DNA of 64,000 nucleotides from Brevundimonas sp. MF30-B (GCF_004683885.1 NZ_CP038440.1:62001-126000), one strand, 5' to 3'; positions 27,342-36,373 are shown, numbered from the stretch's first letter. A program made the numbers and translations. Notes: generated by a model from the sequence alone, not told the origin.

Positions 27342-29102
27342 TCACATGTTCGGATAGTTCGGCCCGCCGCCGCCTTCGGGCGTGGTCCAGACGATGTTCT
27401 GCGACGGATCCTTGATGTCGCAGGTTTTGCAGTGGACGCAGTTCTGAGCGTTGATGACGAAGCGAGGATCGGTCTTGGCCGCCTCGTCGGCATAGACCAC
27501 CTCGTACACGCCCGCGGGGCAGTACAGCCGCGCCGGCTCGCCGTATTTGGGCAGATTCACCTGGATCGGAACGGCGGGGTCCAGCAGCTTCAGGTGCGCT
27601 GGCTGCTCCTCGGCGTGATTGGTGTTCGACACGAAGACCGAGCTCAGCTTGTCAAAGCTCAGCTTCCCGTCCGGCTTGGGATAGGCGATCGGCTGATGCT
27701 TGGCCGCCGGTTCGGTCGAGGCCGCGTCGGTCTTGCCGTGGCGCAGCGTCGGGATCGGCGAGACGCCGCCCAGCAGGGTGCGGCACCACATGTCGACCAT
27801 GCCCAGCGCCCCGCCCAGGGTGGTGCCGAACTTCGACAACAGCGGCTTGGCGTTCCGGACCCGCGACAGCTCCTTATAGACCCAGCTCTTCTCATAGGCG
27901 GTCTGATAGGCGTCCAGCACGTCGCCCGCGCGGCCCGCGATGACGGCGTCATAGGCGGCGTCGGCGGCCAGCATGCCCGTCTTCATGGCGTTGTGGCTGC
28001 CCTTGATGCGCGGGACGTTCACAAAGCCCGCCGAACAGCCGATCAGCGCGCCGCCCGGGAAGGCCAGCTTGGGCACGGACTGGAACCCGCCCTCGGTGAT
28101 CGCACGGGCGCCGTACGAAATGCGCGTGCCGCCTTCCAGGTGCGGCGCGATCGAGGGGTGATGCTTGAAGCGCTGGAACTCGTCGAACGGCGACAGGAAC
28201 GGGTTCTTGTAGTTCAGATGCACCACGTAGCCGATGGCCACATAGCGGTCGCCGAAATGGTACATGAAGCTGCCGCCGCCGGTGTGCTCGTCCAGCGGCC
28301 AGCCGGTCGTGTGCTGGGCCAGGCCGGGCTGGTGCTGCTCGGCGGGCACCTGCCACAGCTCCTTGAGCCCGATGCCGAACTTCTGCGGATCGGCGGCGTC
28401 GCACAGATTGTGGCGGGCCATGATGGTCTTGGCCAGCGAGCCGCGCACGCCTTCGCCGATGAACACGTATTTGCCGTGCAGTTCGATGCCGGGCTGGAAA
28501 TCCGCCGTGGGCCTGCCCTCGCGGTCGATGCCGAACACGCCGGCGACAACACCCTTCACCCGGCCGGTCTCTTCTTCCCAGACCACGTGGCTGGCGGCCA
28601 TGCCGGGATAGACCTCGACGCCCAGCGCCTCGGCCTGTTCGGCCAGCCAGCGACAGACATTGCCCAGCGAGGCGATGTAGCAGCCATCGTTGTGCATGAA
28701 GGGCGGCAACAGCGGCATGGGCAGCGGCAGTTCGCCCATCGGCCCAAGCAGTAGAAAGCGATCCTTGGTGACCGGCGTCTCCAGCGGCGCGCCGCGCTCC
28801 TTCCAGTCGGGGATCAACTCGTTCAGCGCCTTGGGGTCGATCACGGCGCCGGACAGGATGTGCCCGCCGATCTCGGCCGACTTCTCCAGAACTGCGACGG
28901 AGATGTCCTTGCCGTCCTTTTCCGCACGCTGTTTCAGACGGATGGCGGCCGACAGGCCGGCCGGGCCGGCGCCGACGATGACGACGTCATACTCCATCAC
29001 CTCGCGCTCGACACCCGACAGGGCCTCCAGCGGCGGCAGCTTGTCGATCACCGCTTCTTGCCAGGCGTTCTCGGCGCCGCCTTCGATCGCTTCCTCGGCC
29101 AT
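27342..29102 (-). CDS. Electron transfer flavoprotein-ubiquinone oxidoreductase
   Basis: 586 residues. FAD-binding VVIVGAGPAGLSAAIRLK at residues 39-56, ubiquinone/membrane surface region in the middle, and a C-terminal 4Fe-4S ferredoxin-like domain with cysteines in LYCPAGVYEVV and NCVHCKTCDIKDP. It moves electrons from ETF, fed by acyl-CoA dehydrogenases, to the quinone pool at the inner membrane. About 35 extra residues precede the usual MEYDVV start, so an internal start is possible. A perfect ATTCAG-G-CTGAAT palindrome (29101-29113) covers the start codon. Confidence 0.94.
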   Translation of the reverse strand: MAEEAIEGGAENAWQEAVIDKLPPLEALSGVEREVMEYDVVIVGAGPAGLSAAIRLKQRAEKDGKDISVAVLEKSAEIGGHILSGAVIDPKALNELIPDWKERGAPLETPVTKDRFLLLGPMGELPLPMPLLPPFMHNDGCYIASLGNVCRWLAEQAEALGVEVYPGMAASHVVWEEETGRVKGVVAGVFGIDREGRPTADFQPGIELHGKYVFIGEGVRGSLAKTIMARHNLCDAADPQKFGIGLKELWQVPAEQHQPGLAQHTTGWPLDEHTGGGSFMYHFGDRYVAIGYVVHLNYKNPFLSPFDEFQRFKHHPSIAPHLEGGTRISYGARAITEGGFQSVPKLAFPGGALIGCSAGFVNVPRIKGSHNAMKTGMLAADAAYDAVIAGRAGDVLDAYQTAYEKSWVYKELSRVRNAKPLLSKFGTTLGGALGMVDMWCRTLLGGVSPIPTLRHGKTDAASTEPAAKHQPIAYPKPDGKLSFDKLSSVFVSNTNHAEEQPAHLKLLDPAVPIQVNLPKYGEPARLYCPAGVYEVVYADEAAKTDPRFVINAQNCVHCKTCDIKDPSQNIVWTTPEGGGGPNYPNM

Positions 29103-29139
29103 TCAGGCTGAATCCCTGTTCTTGTCGTGGTTATCCGCC

Positions 29140-29168
29140 TTATCGGAAGGTGACGCGGCGGCGGTCAA
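29140..29168 (-). promoter_or_regulatory. Putative promoter of the ETF-QO gene
   Basis: On the minus strand TTGACC (29168-29163), 17-bp spacer, CGATAA (29145-29140). The -10 element is about 40 bp upstream of the ATG, in the 84-bp divergent gap with the UDG gene. Confidence 0.4.
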
Positions 29169-29186
29169 GGTTTAACCCTCACGGCG

Positions 29187-30002
29187 ATGAACGATCAGAT
29201 CGCCGATCCGTCGCATGACTACAGGGTCGCAGAGGCCTTGCTGGCCTTCTGGGCCGACGCGGGCGTGGACGCGTGCCTGGAAGACGCGCCGATCGACCGC
29301 ACCCATGTGGCCCCTGCGCCCGCCGCAAAGGCGGTGGCGCGCGCGACGGCCTCTGTCACGCCCCTGGTTCAGACCGGCGACGCCCTGGGCGAGGCGCGCC
29401 GGCTGGCCGCCTCCGCCACGACGCTGGACGAACTGGCCGCCGCGGTCGCCGCCTTCACCGGCTGCCCCCTGTCCGGCATGGGCGCGACCCAGGCCGTGTT
29501 CGGTCGTGGAAATCCTGATGCGACGGTCCTGGTGATCGGCGAGGGGCCGGGCGCCGAAGAGGACCGTCAGGGCCAGCCCTTCGTGGGCAAGGCCGGCCAG
29601 CTGCTGGACCGGATGCTCGCCGCCGCCGGCCTGACCGACCGCGTGTTCATCACCAACACTGTCTTCTGGCGCCCGCCGGGCAACCGCACGCCGACGCCTC
29701 AGGAACAGGCCGTCTGCGCTCCTTTCGTCGAGCGCGCCTTCGCCATTCTGAAACCGCGCGCGGTGCTGCTGCTGGGCGCCGCAGCGGCCAAGTCGGTGCT
29801 GCAAGTGGATGAGGGCATCATGCGACTGCGCGGAAACTGGCACGACTGGCGCCTGGCCGAGGGCGCGGTCTCGGCGCCCGCCATGCCGACGCTGCACCCC
29901 GCCTTTCTTTTGCGCCAACCTCAGGCGAAGAAGGCCGCATGGGCCGATCTACTGGCCCTGGCCGCTCGCCTGGATGGCGAAATGCTTGAGCCGGATTCGT
30001 GA
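29187..30002 (+). CDS. Uracil-DNA glycosylase, family 4-like, with incomplete Fe-S ligand set
   Basis: 271 residues. Core motifs of family 4 UDG are present: VIGEGPGAEEDRQGQPFVGK (core GEGPGAEED at 118-126) and TLHPAFLLRQP. The enzyme excises uracil from DNA. Family 4 uses four cysteines for a 4Fe-4S cluster; here the first and third positions are F90 and W161 (VFWRPPGNR), and only C93 and C177 remain. The 90-residue N-terminal arm is longer than in small archaeal forms. The role may be altered or cluster-free; such W-RPP forms are likely common in alphaproteobacteria. Confidence 0.88.
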   Translation: MNDQIADPSHDYRVAEALLAFWADAGVDACLEDAPIDRTHVAPAPAAKAVARATASVTPLVQTGDALGEARRLAASATTLDELAAAVAAFTGCPLSGMGATQAVFGRGNPDATVLVIGEGPGAEEDRQGQPFVGKAGQLLDRMLAAAGLTDRVFITNTVFWRPPGNRTPTPQEQAVCAPFVERAFAILKPRAVLLLGAAAAKSVLQVDEGIMRLRGNWHDWRLAEGAVSAPAMPTLHPAFLLRQPQAKKAAWADLLALAARLDGEMLEPDS

Positions 30003-30096
30003 TTCCGGCATGATGAGCGGCTGACGACCATCGCCTTGCACTTAGCGCCCAACCCGAATCGAGACGGGACGACGCCGCAACAGGGGGCCGCCGCAT

Positions 30097-31773
30097 ATGT
30101 TCCGTTTCCGTCGCGTGGCTCTGGCTCCGCTGGTCGCCGCCGTGTTCGCCACAGGCCTCTCGACTGCGCCCGCCCCCGCGCTGGCCGAAGCGGAGGCCGC
30201 GCGCCGCCCCTTGGCCGCCTCCGAGGTCGGGCCGCTCAGCGCCCTCAGTTCGGCGGACCGTCTTAGCTACACCACCGCCTTCGACGCCCTGCGCCGTGGC
30301 GACCTGGAACTGGCCCGCGCCTCGGCCAGACAGGCCCAGGACCGCGTCCTGCTGGGCCAGGTCGAGTTCGAAAGGCTGTTCCATCGCAACCATGCAGCCA
30401 CATACGACGAACTGGCGGCCTGGCTCGAAACCTATGCCGACACGCCAGAGGCTCCGCGCGTCTACGCCTTGGCCCTGCGTCGCCGGCCCGACGGCGCGCC
30501 CGAGCCGCGTCGCCCCGCCGGCGTAGGCGGCCGGACCTGGGACAGCGTGGCGTCCGGTGAAAACCCTGAAAAGGCCGCCCGCATCCGGCTGAACGCCGAC
30601 GACCTGTCCGGCGCCGTCGAACTGGGCCGCCAAACCGGAGACTGGTGGACGGTCGGCCTGGCCCAATGGCGCCTCAACGACTTCTCCGAGGCCTTCAGGT
30701 CTTTCGAACGGGTGGCGCTCGATCCCACCGAGGATCCCTGGGTCCGCGCCGGCGCCGCCTTCTGGTCCGCCCGCGCCGCCGCTCAGAGCGGCCGTCAGGA
30801 CCGCATCAACGAGTATCTGCGGCTTGCGGCGCGTTGGCCGGCCAGCTTCTACGGACAGATCGCCCTGCGGCAGCTCGGCGAAGAGCCGCTGATCGAGAAC
30901 CTCGGCCCGCGCCCCTATCACGCTGAGGTCCGCCACGCGTCGCTGCGCGCCGAGCCGGACGGCGCCTATGCGGCCGATCCTGTCGAATTGCACGCCTTCC
31001 TGCAGTCCGACGAGAAGGCGCGCCGAGCCTTGGCCTTTTACGAAGTCGGCCGCCGAGGCGACGCCGAAAGCGCGGTGCGCCAGGGTCTGCGCGGCGCGGT
31101 CGAGGATACGGCCCGGCGCATGTGGACAAGCCTGGCGCGGCTGATGTCGTCGGGCGCAGAAGAGGACGCCGCTCGGATCGACGCCACCCGCTACCCGCTC
31201 CCGGTTCTGGAGCCCGAGGGCGGCTTCACCGTCGAGCGCGCGCTGGTCTACGCCATAGCCCGCAAGGAGACGGGGTTCGAGGCCAACGCACGCTCCGGCG
31301 CAGGCGCCTATGGCGTCATGCAGGTTATGCCCGCCACCGCCGCCGAACTGACCGGCGACCGGGGCTTCGTCAGCCAGCCCGAGCGGTTGTTCGATCCCGC
31401 CGTTAATCTGAGGCTGGGCCAGGCCTATGTGAACCGAATGCTCCAGCTTCCGGCGTTTCAGGGCGATCTGCTTAAGGCCGTAGCCTCATACAACGCCGGA
31501 CCCGGCCCCATGCTGGCTGCGATCCGCAGGCTGGGACCGGACGCAGATCCGCTGCTTCTCATCGAAACCATCGACGTGCCTCAGGCCCGCGACTACGTCG
31601 AAAAAGTCGTCGCCGCCTATTGGATATATCAGCGAATGCTGGGCGGACCGCTCAACACCCTGGACGCCGCAGCCTCCGGCGCCCGCACCGTCCCGATCGG
31701 TCTGGACTATGCGGCGCCCCCGCGCCCGACGCTTGAAATGGCCCTCGCCGCCGGGGCCGAAGGCGGCCGCTAG
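30097..31773 (+). CDS. Soluble lytic murein transglycosylase (Slt70-like)
   Basis: 558 residues. Signal peptide ending ALA-E around residue 30, a helical superhelix region, and a C-terminal GEWL domain with the catalytic glutamate E391 in YAIARKETGFEANARSGAGA (core RKETGFE) followed by YGVMQVMPATA and SYNAGPGP. It cleaves the glycan strands of peptidoglycan in the periplasm. The stop codon overlaps the stop of the converging small gene. Confidence 0.92.
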   Translation: MFRFRRVALAPLVAAVFATGLSTAPAPALAEAEAARRPLAASEVGPLSALSSADRLSYTTAFDALRRGDLELARASARQAQDRVLLGQVEFERLFHRNHAATYDELAAWLETYADTPEAPRVYALALRRRPDGAPEPRRPAGVGGRTWDSVASGENPEKAARIRLNADDLSGAVELGRQTGDWWTVGLAQWRLNDFSEAFRSFERVALDPTEDPWVRAGAAFWSARAAAQSGRQDRINEYLRLAARWPASFYGQIALRQLGEEPLIENLGPRPYHAEVRHASLRAEPDGAYAADPVELHAFLQSDEKARRALAFYEVGRRGDAESAVRQGLRGAVEDTARRMWTSLARLMSSGAEEDAARIDATRYPLPVLEPEGGFTVERALVYAIARKETGFEANARSGAGAYGVMQVMPATAAELTGDRGFVSQPERLFDPAVNLRLGQAYVNRMLQLPAFQGDLLKAVASYNAGPGPMLAAIRRLGPDADPLLLIETIDVPQARDYVEKVVAAYWIYQRMLGGPLNTLDAAASGARTVPIGLDYAAPPRPTLEMALAAGAEGGR

Positions 31774-31886
31774 ATCAGGCTCGTCAACAGCAGACCGAAC
31801 ACGCAGCCGCCCATCAGCGTGAAGCCCAGGACGCTCAGCAGCCGCTTCAGCAGAGGCGACGAGGGTGGACAGGACGCGACGGCCAT
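31770..31886 (-). CDS. Small single-span membrane protein
   Basis: 38 residues: MAVASCPPSSPLLKRLLSVLG, then TLMGGCVFGLLLTSLI. A strong ribosome site (AGGAGAG, 6 nt before the ATG) and one hydrophobic segment support it. Its TAG stop and the transglycosylase TAG share bases (CTAG), a tail-to-tail overlap. Not recognised. Confidence 0.5.
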   Translation of the reverse strand: MAVASCPPSSPLLKRLLSVLGFTLMGGCVFGLLLTSLI

Positions 31887-31910
31887 GGCGGCTCTCCTAG
31901 ACGAGCCCTT

Positions 31911-32054
31911 CTAACCCGCCTGCCTTAAATCGGCGTCAGCGGGAATGGTTTCCGCAGGTTTACGCCCTTTGCGGTTCTCCTGCTCGGGTGTCGGCGCGGC
32001 CGCCGCCCGCTCGAACGGCGTGGCCACATGGGGAGTCGCGCAGGCGGACACCAT
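31911..32054 (-). CDS. Possible short lipoprotein downstream of purQ
   Basis: 47 residues from the ATG at 32054: MVSACATPHVATPFERAAAA..., ending ADADLRQAG. The codons just upstream in the same frame read LALAAAL, and with MVSAC form a lipobox-like signal, but no ATG, GTG or TTG lies upstream to start it, so the reading is either from an unusual start or a decayed gene. It follows the purQ stop by about 30 bp. Confidence 0.35.
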   Translation of the reverse strand: MVSACATPHVATPFERAAAAPTPEQENRKGRKPAETIPADADLRQAG

Positions 32055-32085
32055 CAGCGCCGCAGCCAGCGCGAGGCGAGTATTC

Positions 32086-32748
32086 TCAGGCCGCTGCGTA
32101 GATGGAGCGGAACAGGGTCGCGCCGTCGGCGGAGCCCAGCTCGGCCTCGAAGGCGCGGTCAGGGTGGGGCATCATGCCCAGCACATTGCCGCGTGCATTC
32201 TGGATGCCCGCGATGTCGGCGACCGAGCCGTTGGGATTGTCGACGTAGCGGAACACGACCTGGCCCTCGCCCTCGAGCCGGGCCAGGGTCTCGGCGTCGG
32301 CGTAGTAGTTTCCGTCGCCGTTGCCCTGGGTCATCACCACCTCGCGCTGGCCCTGATAGCCGGAGGTGAACCGAGTCTGGCCGTTGGCGACCGTCAGGCT
32401 GATCGGCTTGCAGACGTATTTGAGGCCCGAGTTGCGCAGCAAGGCGCCGGGCAGCAGGCCCGCTTCGCACAGGATTTGGAAGCCGTTGCAGATGCCGACC
32501 ACGGCAACGCCGTCGTCGGCGGCCTTCTTGACCGCCTGCATGATGGGGGCCTGGGCCGCCATGGCGCCGCAACGCAGATAGTCGCCGTAGGAGAAGCCGC
32601 CGGGCAGGACGATCAGGTCCAGGTCGTCCGGCAGTTCGGTCTCGGCGTGCCAGACCATGTGGACCCGCTCGCCGGTCGAGCGTTCGACGGCGACCTTGCA
32701 GTCGCGATCGCAGTTGGAACCGGGGAAGACGATGACGGCTGCGCTCAT
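32086..32748 (-). CDS. purQ: Phosphoribosylformylglycinamidine synthase, glutaminase subunit PurQ
   Basis: 220 residues from the ATG at 32748. Class I glutamine amidotransferase: [28 protein letters not shown], nucleophile cysteine in [11 protein letters not shown], and MMPHPDR with the catalytic histidine. It supplies ammonia to PurL, with PurS as a third subunit (the small-PurL system). Confidence 0.97.
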   Translation of the reverse strand: MSAAVIVFPGSNCDRDCKVAVERSTGERVHMVWHAETELPDDLDLIVLPGGFSYGDYLRCGAMAAQAPIMQAVKKAADDGVAVVGICNGFQILCEAGLLPGALLRNSGLKYVCKPISLTVANGQTRFTSGYQGQREVVMTQGNGDGNYYADAETLARLEGEGQVVFRYVDNPNGSVADIAGIQNARGNVLGMMPHPDRAFEAELGSADGATLFRSIYAAA

Positions 32749-32780
32749 GGGCGGGCGTCTAGCACCTCTCGCGGGCGATG

Positions 32781-34004
32781 TCAGGCCGTGCGCGACGGAC
32801 GCCCGGTGCGCCACGCCACGACCCAGATCAGGAAGCCCGCCAGCGACAGGCCGACGCCGACCCAGCCGGTCGAAATCCAGCCCCAGCCGGCCGCCACGGC
32901 CATGCCGGCCAGCAGCGGCCCCAGCGCATTGGCGAAGTTGAAGGCCGAGTGGTTCAGCGCCGCGGCCAGGGTCTGGGCGTCGCCGGCCACGTCCATCAGC
33001 CGGGTCTGCAGCACCGAGCCCAGGCCGCCGCCGCCGCCGATCAGGAAGACGACGACGAACATGGCCCACAGATGCGGCGCGGCGAAGGGATACAGCGCCA
33101 GCGCAAAGGCGCTCCACAGCAGCAGGCCGCCGGCCGCCGGCATGCCGAATCGATCCGCCGCCCAGCCGGCGACGAGATTGCCCGCCACCATGCCCAGGCC
33201 GAAAACGGCGAAGACCCAGGGCAGGATTTCGGGACCGGCCCCGGTCACCGCCGTCAGGGTCGAGGCCAGATAGGCGTAGACCGCGAACAGGCCGCCGAAG
33301 CCGACGGCGCCGACCCCCAGGGTCAGCCAGACCTGGCCGCGCTTCAAGGCGCCCAGTTCGCGCCACGGCGTGGCGTCGCGGTGAGCCGGGTCGCGCGGGG
33401 CGAACAGGGCGATCAGGCTCATGGTCAGGATGGCCAGGCCGGCGACGATGGCGAAGGTCCAGCGCCAGCCGTGGGCCTGGCTGATGGCGTTGACGGCCGG
33501 CACGCCTATCACCGTGCCGATGGTCAGCCCCAGCAAGGTGGTCGACACCGCCCGGCTGCGCAGGCGCAGGGGCACCAGAGACGCCGCGACCAGGGCGGCG
33601 ACGCCGAAATAGGCCCCGTGCGGCACGCCCGACAGGAAGCGGAACACCAGCATCCACTCGTAAGTCGGGGCCAGCGCGCTCAGCCCGTTGCCGACGGCGA
33701 ACAGGGCCATGAAGCCGATCAGCAGCAGCCAGCGCGGCGCGCGGGCGCCCAGCACCGCCAGGATCGGCGCGCCGACCACCACGCCGGCGGCGTAGGCGCT
33801 GATGACGTGGCCGGCAGTCGGCTCATCGACGCCCAGGCCGGCGGCGAAGGCCGGGAGCACGCTCATGGCCGCGAACTCGGTCACGCCGATGGCGAACCCG
33901 CCCATGCCCAGCGCCGCCAGCACCAGGGCGATGCAGGCGGGCGAGCGAGATGCGGGCGGGGCGCCGCACTCGACGGGGTCGAGGCAGGAGGAGGCGTCGG
34001 CCAT
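32781..34004 (-). CDS. MFS transporter, DHA1 (AraJ-like) type
   Basis: 407 residues from the ATG at 34004. Twelve hydrophobic segments; [20 protein letters not shown] in helix 1 and [19 protein letters not shown] in helix 4 match the AraJ/YdhP arabinose-type export group (cores GVTEFAAM and GVPHGAYFG). It lies between purS/purC and purQ on the same strand, which is unusual. Substrate unknown. Confidence 0.87.
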   Translation of the reverse strand: MADASSCLDPVECGAPPASRSPACIALVLAALGMGGFAIGVTEFAAMSVLPAFAAGLGVDEPTAGHVISAYAAGVVVGAPILAVLGARAPRWLLLIGFMALFAVGNGLSALAPTYEWMLVFRFLSGVPHGAYFGVAALVAASLVPLRLRSRAVSTTLLGLTIGTVIGVPAVNAISQAHGWRWTFAIVAGLAILTMSLIALFAPRDPAHRDATPWRELGALKRGQVWLTLGVGAVGFGGLFAVYAYLASTLTAVTGAGPEILPWVFAVFGLGMVAGNLVAGWAADRFGMPAAGGLLLWSAFALALYPFAAPHLWAMFVVVFLIGGGGGLGSVLQTRLMDVAGDAQTLAAALNHSAFNFANALGPLLAGMAVAAGWGWISTGWVGVGLSLAGFLIWVVAWRTGRPSRTA

Positions 34005-34097
34005 GGGCGGCGCTTTCAGACGAGAAATGCGGGAATTGCTGCGCTGCAAAATAGGGCCGCGCGCAAACGCTTCAACCGCCCATCGGCCTGTCGGCGA

Positions 34098-34562
34098 TCA
34101 ACCTTTGTTTTCGTAGGTGGCCGTGATCGAGGCCTTGGCGAGCGTGTGGAAGTGCAGGTTGAAGCCGTATTTGGCGCCCGAGTCCTCGGACGTCACCTCC
34201 AGCTTTTCAGTGTCGACCGCGAAGACGGTGAAGATGTAGCGGTGCGGGCCGTGGCCGGGGGGCGGGGCGGCGCCGCCGAAGCCGGGCTCGCCATAGTCGG
34301 TGCGACCCTCGACCGCGCCGGCCGGGACCGGGCCGCCGGACGGGATTTCACTGACGTCGGCGGGAATGTTGGCCACCGTCCAGTGCCAGAAGCCCGAGCC
34401 GGTCGGCGCATCGGGGTCATAACAGGTGATGGCGAAGGACTTGGTCCCCTCGGGCGCGCCCGACCACGCGAGATGCGGCGAGGTGTTGCCCTTGGCTTGA
34501 ACCTGGGCGTCGGGAAGCGTGTCGCCGTCCTTGAAATCGGTCGAGGTCAGGGTGAAGGCCAT
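34098..34562 (-). CDS. PEBP family protein (YbhB/YbcL type)
   Basis: 154 residues from the ATG at 34562. Phosphatidylethanolamine-binding-protein fold: NTSPHLAWSGAPEGTKSFAI (core SPHLAWSGAP), CYDPDAPTGSGFWHWTVANIP (core DPDAPTGSGFWHW), GPHRYIFTVFAVD. Bacterial members are cytosolic, with unclear ligand. Neighbour of the MFS gene. Confidence 0.9.
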   Translation of the reverse strand: MAFTLTSTDFKDGDTLPDAQVQAKGNTSPHLAWSGAPEGTKSFAITCYDPDAPTGSGFWHWTVANIPADVSEIPSGGPVPAGAVEGRTDYGEPGFGGAAPPPGHGPHRYIFTVFAVDTEKLEVTSEDSGAKYGFNLHFHTLAKASITATYENKG

Positions 34563-34628
34563 CAAGTCGCTCCTGCGTGTCTGAGGGGTGAACTCAGCCT
34601 AACGCGCGAAGGCGATCAAGGGTTGGCT

Positions 34629-34754
34629 TCAGTGGCCCTGCGCCTGTTCGGTGAAGGCGCTGTCGTCCATCAGACCGCCCGCCATGGCGGTGGCGAAGAC
34701 CGCCACGCCGATGACGACGAACAGGGCGACGAACAGCTTCATCAGCCGCTTCAT
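34629..34754 (-). CDS. Small membrane protein after purS
   Basis: 41 residues: MKRLMKLFVALFVVIGVAVF, then ATAMAGGLMDDSAFTEQAQGH. A basic start and single helix followed by a polar tail, so membrane-anchored or a signal-bearing peptide. Its ATG is 4 bp after the purS stop, suggesting translation coupling in the purC-purS operon. Not recognised. Confidence 0.55.
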   Translation of the reverse strand: MKRLMKLFVALFVVIGVAVFATAMAGGLMDDSAFTEQAQGH

Positions 34755-34758
34755 GGCC

Positions 34759-34995
34759 CTACTCGACCTCGATCCGGTAGGATTCGATGACGGTGTTGGC
34801 CAGCAGGGTCTCGGCCATGCGCTTGGCCTCGGCGGCCGGGTCTTCGGCGCCGGTCAGGTCGAACTCGATCAGCTTGCCGACGCGGGCGTTGGCGACGCCG
34901 GACCAGCCCAGGCCCTGCAGGGCGCCCTCGACGGCCTTGCCCTGCACGTCCAGAACGCCGGGCTTGAGGAAGACGCGAACCTTGACCCTGGCCAT
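34759..34995 (-). CDS. purS: Phosphoribosylformylglycinamidine synthase subunit PurS
   Basis: 78 residues: [20 protein letters not shown] and ANTVIESYRIEVE are the family ends. Structural bridge between PurL and PurQ. Start overlaps the purC stop by one base (TGATG). Confidence 0.95.
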   Translation of the reverse strand: MARVKVRVFLKPGVLDVQGKAVEGALQGLGWSGVANARVGKLIEFDLTGAEDPAAEAKRMAETLLANTVIESYRIEVE

Positions 34996-35753
34996 CAGTG
35001 CAGTCCCCCCTGGATCACGGTCGGCATGCCCTTCATGATGCCCAGGCGGCGCGCGACCTCGGTGTAGCTCTCGATCACATTGCCCAAGTCGCGACGGAAG
35101 CGATCCTTGTCCAGCTTCTCGCCGGTTGTGGCGTCCCACAGTCGGCAGCTGTCGGGGCTGATCTCGTCGGCCAGCAGGACGCGGGCGAAGTCGTTCTCCC
35201 AGACGCGGCCGAACTCGATCTTGAAGTCCACCAGGGTGATGCCGACGGCGCCGAACATGCCCGACAGATAGTCGTTCACGCGCACCGTCATGGCCAGCAT
35301 GTCGTCCAACTCCTGGGTCGAGGCCCAGTTGAAGGCGGTGATGTGCTCCTCGGTGACCATCGGGTCGCCGAGCTCGTCCTTCTTGAGGTAGAATTCGATG
35401 ATCGAGCGGGGCAGGGGCGTGCCTTCCTCGATGCCCAGACGCTGGCTCATCGAGCCGGCGACGATGTTGCGGCACACCACTTCCAGCGGAATGATCTCGA
35501 CCTCGCGGATCAGCTGTTCGCGCAGGTTCAGCCGCTTGATGAAGTGGTTGGTCACGCCGATGCCGTTCAGGCGCGACATGATGAATTCGCTGATCTGATT
35601 GTTGATGACGCCCTTGCCTTCCAGCGTGGCCTTCTTCTGGGCGTTGAAGGCGGTGGCGTCGTCCTTGAAGTACTGGATCAGGGTGCCGGGCTCGGGTCCT
35701 TCGTAAAGGATCTTGGCCTTGCCCTCGTAGAGCTTCTTGCGCTTGGCGTTCAT
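34995..35753 (-). CDS. purC: Phosphoribosylaminoimidazole-succinocarboxamide synthase
   Basis: 252 residues. SAICAR synthetase signatures [29 protein letters not shown] (core RNIVAGS), LVDFKIEFG and [14 protein letters not shown]. It ligates aspartate to CAIR in IMP synthesis. First gene of the purC-purS unit, with a roughly 200-nt leader carrying two hairpins. Confidence 0.97.
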   Translation of the reverse strand: MNAKRKKLYEGKAKILYEGPEPGTLIQYFKDDATAFNAQKKATLEGKGVINNQISEFIMSRLNGIGVTNHFIKRLNLREQLIREVEIIPLEVVCRNIVAGSMSQRLGIEEGTPLPRSIIEFYLKKDELGDPMVTEEHITAFNWASTQELDDMLAMTVRVNDYLSGMFGAVGITLVDFKIEFGRVWENDFARVLLADEISPDSCRLWDATTGEKLDKDRFRRDLGNVIESYTEVARRLGIMKGMPTVIQGGLH

Positions 35754-35792
35754 CTTGAGCCCCGGGGGAGCGGTGGGCGCGCCTCCAGAAAC

Positions 35793-35830
35793 AAAAAAAG
35801 CGCGGCCGGAGCTGAGGTCCGGGCGGCGCG
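35793..35830 (-). terminator. Terminator-like hairpin in the purC leader
   Basis: On the minus strand an imperfect GC-rich stem (35830-35800, with CCGGA pairing TCCGG in the centre) is followed directly by seven T residues (35799-35793), about 40 nt before the purC ATG. No minus-strand gene lies upstream for it to end, so it looks like an attenuator for purC or the end of a small leader RNA. Confidence 0.65.
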
Positions 35831-35860
35831 ATCTCGGAATCGGTCGACGCTGAAAAGGAT

Positions 35861-35886
35861 CGCGGCCTTCTTAGCCGAAGGCCGCG
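35861..35886 (-). promoter_or_regulatory. Second stem-loop in the purC leader
   Basis: CGCGGCCTTC / GAAGGCCGCG, perfect 10-bp stem with a 6-nt loop. In the purC transcript it precedes the terminator-like hairpin by about 30 nt, and the partial GC-rich complementarity leaves room for alternative pairing. Confidence 0.5.
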
Positions 35887-35960
35887 CGCGACACAAACGA
35901 CACGCGAGCCCAAAGGCTTACCGGAGGCTAACGGAACGTGTTGCGTTCGGACGGCAGCGG

Positions 35961-35983
35961 TCTATAGACGGCGGCGGCGCCAA
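35961..35983 (-). promoter_or_regulatory. Putative purC promoter (Caulobacter-type)
   Basis: Minus strand TTGGCG (35983-35978), 11-bp spacer, TATAGA (35966-35961), fitting the short-spacer housekeeping promoters of Caulobacter. It would start RNA about 200 nt before purC. The -10 is inside the palindrome GTCTATAGAC. Confidence 0.35.
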
Positions 35984-36015
35984 GACCGGGCGCCGATGCG
36001 GAGCCTATGACGCCT

Positions 36016-36339
36016 ATGACCACCTTCGACGATCGGGAAAAGGCCTTCGAAGCCAAATTCGCCCTCGATCAAGAGCAGGAGTTCAAGGCTATCGCGCGCC
36101 GGAACAAGATGCTGGGTCTGTGGGCCGCCGAGAAAATGGGTCTGTCGGCCGAGAGCGCCGAGCAGTACGCCAACGCCGTAGTCAGAGCCGATTTCGAGCA
36201 GCCGGGCGACGACGACGTGTTCCGCAAGATCGCCGGCGACATCAAGGGCTCGGGCCTGAGCGTGTCCGAGGGCGAAATCCTGTCCAAGATGGACGAGTTC
36301 GCCTCCATGGCCCGGGATTCGATCCGCGCCGGCGAGTAG
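36016..36339 (+). CDS. F1-ATPase inhibitor zeta subunit (DUF1476)
   Basis: 107 residues from the second ATG (MTTFDDREKAFEAKFALDQE, the usual family start); an upstream ATG at 36007 adds three residues. Highly charged, all-helical: FKAIARRNKMLGLWAAEKMG in the middle. In Paracoccus this alphaproteobacterial protein blocks ATP hydrolysis by F1FO-ATPase by inserting its N-terminal helix. Confidence 0.9.
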   Translation: MTTFDDREKAFEAKFALDQEQEFKAIARRNKMLGLWAAEKMGLSAESAEQYANAVVRADFEQPGDDDVFRKIAGDIKGSGLSVSEGEILSKMDEFASMARDSIRAGE

Positions 36340-36373
36340 GCGCTTCCCGCCACAACGAATTCTGACAAATGAA

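Noticed and set aside
35800..35886. SRP (4.5S) RNA in the purC leader
   Set aside because: The conserved apical sequence of SRP RNA (GGAAGcAGC-type) is absent.
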